Source: Rhodothermaceae bacterium
Lineage (GTDB): Bacteria; Bacteroidota; Rhodothermia; Rhodothermales; Rubricoccaceae
Assembly: GCA_013003465.1 (NCBI GenBank)
Contig: JABDIZ010000386.1
Span: forward strand, 1-5,555
DNA length: 5,555 bases
Direction: 5' to 3'
Each line of letters opens with the position of its first letter. Position 1 is the stretch's first letter. Made by a program: the position numbers and the translations under genes. Positions 4,709 through 5,555 of this stretch are shown piece by piece. The notes beneath the pieces were generated by a model, which saw nothing but the letters and a program-made list of their open reading frames with translations, made no database searches and was not told the DNA's origin.

Positions 4709-5555
4709 ATGTTTGTCCTCGGCAGCATTCTGACCTCCCTCATCCTCGCTGTCACGCTAGTGCTCGCCGCCGCCGTGGCGGGCCTGATGGCCTTCCACTT
4801 CATCCGCGCCCGCACTCGCGAGCGGGAGGGGTTCGTGTACGATCCTGACACCGACACCGCCGCGCCCGAGCCCGTCATGGCGGAGCAGCGCGCGAAGAGC
4901 GCCGAGGAGATCGCTCAGATCCGGGCGCGCATCGAGACGCTGATGGAGCAGCAGCAGGTCCGCACCGAGACGCAGAGCCAGCACCTCGCGCAAAAGCTCG
5001 ACGACATCCGGACCCACATGAACCAGCAGGATTACAAGGTGGACGGGCTCCGAAACGAACTGCGGCACGAGATTCAGCGCCGCGATGGAGAGTTGGACGA
5101 ACTGCGCCATCAACTTGCCGGGGCGCTCGACGCCTTCTGGAAGTCGATGCCTGCGCTGCCGGAGGCGACCGGCGATAGGCAGGCCCTCCCGGCTCCTGAA
5201 CCGACGGCAGAGGCCGCTCATGAGGAGAGCATCTACCAAGAGAGCACCCACGAAGAAGCTGCCGCTCCCAGTGACACTACCGTGGTGAACCCCTTCGAGG
5301 TACCGACCCCCTGGGCCGAAGCTGATGTGGAGCCGGCGGCGCTCGAGACGCCCTTGGCAAATGCACCCGCTCAAGAGCCCACGGCTTTTGACCCAGTTGA
5401 GGCAGAGATGCCCGCCGCAGCCAAGCCCACTCAAGCCGCGCCCATGCCACCTGCCCCGGTTGACATGGAGTGGACCAGTGCAGAGGCGCCCGTCGCGGAA
5501 GAGCCTGTTGCGGAAGAGCCTGTTGCGGAAGAGCCTGTTGCGGAAGAGCCTGTTG
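4709..5555 (+). CDS. Membrane-anchored coiled-coil protein with Glu/Pro/Ala-rich tail, 3' end outside window
   Basis: An open frame of 282 codons without a stop, from the ATG at 4709 to the window end. Residues 4-32 form a strong N-terminal transmembrane helix, followed by a basic stretch (RARTRER, 33-39) that should face the cytoplasm. Residues about 56-143 are highly charged and helical (EEIAQIRARIETLMEQQQ through LDELRHQLAGALDAFW), a probable coiled coil. From about 147 the sequence becomes a disordered, acidic, Pro/Ala-rich tail ending in VAEEP repeats. The layout of membrane anchor, coiled coil and acidic proline-rich linker recalls ZipA-type or envelope-scaffold proteins, in which the linker leads to a terminal domain; that domain, if present, lies outside the window. 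Uniform codon bias, the coherent domain layout and the short 24-bp gap after the preceding gene support it as real. No Shine-Dalgarno motif is visible before the ATG. The function is unknown. Confidence 0.82.
   Translation, partial: MFVLGSILTSLILAVTLVLAAAVAGLMAFHFIRARTREREGFVYDPDTDTAAPEPVMAEQRAKSAEEIAQIRARIETLMEQQQVRTETQSQHLAQKLDDIRTHMNQQDYKVDGLRNELRHEIQRRDGELDELRHQLAGALDAFWKSMPALPEATGDRQALPAPEPTAEAAHEESIYQESTHEEAAAPSDTTVVNPFEVPTPWAEADVEPAALETPLANAPAQEPTAFDPVEAEMPAAAKPTQAAPMPPAPVDMEWTSAEAPVAEEPVAEEPVAEEPVAEEPV
5495..5554 (+). repeat. Perfect 15-bp tandem repeat, at least four copies, encoding AEEPV units
   Basis: GCGGAAGAGCCTGTT occurs four times in a row without a mismatch and the window ends one base into a possible fifth copy. 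Each unit encodes AEEPV in frame. The repeat lies in the disordered acidic tail of the coiled-coil protein. The total copy number cannot be seen here. Confidence 0.97.

Noticed and set aside
4757..5434. 225-codon open frame on the minus strand
   Set aside because: It lies opposite the membrane-anchored coiled-coil gene, whose frame gives a coherent membrane helix, coiled coil and tail. The antisense product shows no family motif and is a GC-rich shadow.
5495..5554. Tandem repeat considered as a CRISPR array or iteron origin
   Set aside because: Units are directly adjacent without spacers, are 15 bp, and are in frame within a coding sequence, so it is a protein repeat.

Overview
The window is GC-rich, densely coded bacterial DNA. 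It holds two divergent gene blocks separated by a 133-bp intergenic region (3913-4045). No RNA gene, insertion sequence, CRISPR array or phage gene is visible. Several features hint at a high-GC aerobic Gram-negative such as a Rhodothermota/Bacteroidota-like bacterium: lipoprotein-type cytochromes, weak or absent Shine-Dalgarno motifs, and high-GC, acid- and proline-rich proteins. That placement is inference only; nothing in the window fixes the taxon.

The leftward block (minus strand, 3912 down to 1) contains five tightly packed genes. In order they are: (1) a 710-aa exported cytochrome with seven CxxCH haem sites followed by about six TPR repeats; (2) a 336-aa lipoprotein joining a canonical EF-hand loop to a cytochrome P460-like monohaem domain; (3) a 75-aa membrane protein with two hydrophobic segments; (4) folB, dihydroneopterin aldolase; and (5) the start of folK, pterin pyrophosphokinase, cut by the window edge. 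Three of the four junctions overlap (GTGA, TGATG, GTGA) and the fourth is a 28-bp gap. This indicates one transcript with translational coupling, in which an extracytoplasmic haem-protein pair is read together with two consecutive folate-synthesis enzymes.

The rightward block (plus strand, 4046 to the end) encodes two membrane-anchored proteins. The first, 212 aa, has one transmembrane helix and a C-terminal region resembling a degenerate OmpA/MotB-type fold. The second has an N-terminal transmembrane helix, a coiled coil and a long Glu/Pro/Ala-rich tail. That tail runs off the window inside a perfect 15-bp tandem repeat encoding VAEEP units.

The most interesting element is the cytochrome pair. 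Multihaem c554-like proteins and P460-type cytochromes are both known from hydroxylamine/NO chemistry in ammonia oxidisers. Here one of each is translationally coupled, and the P460-like partner carries an EF-hand. The substrate is unknown; a nitrogen-oxide role is a hypothesis.
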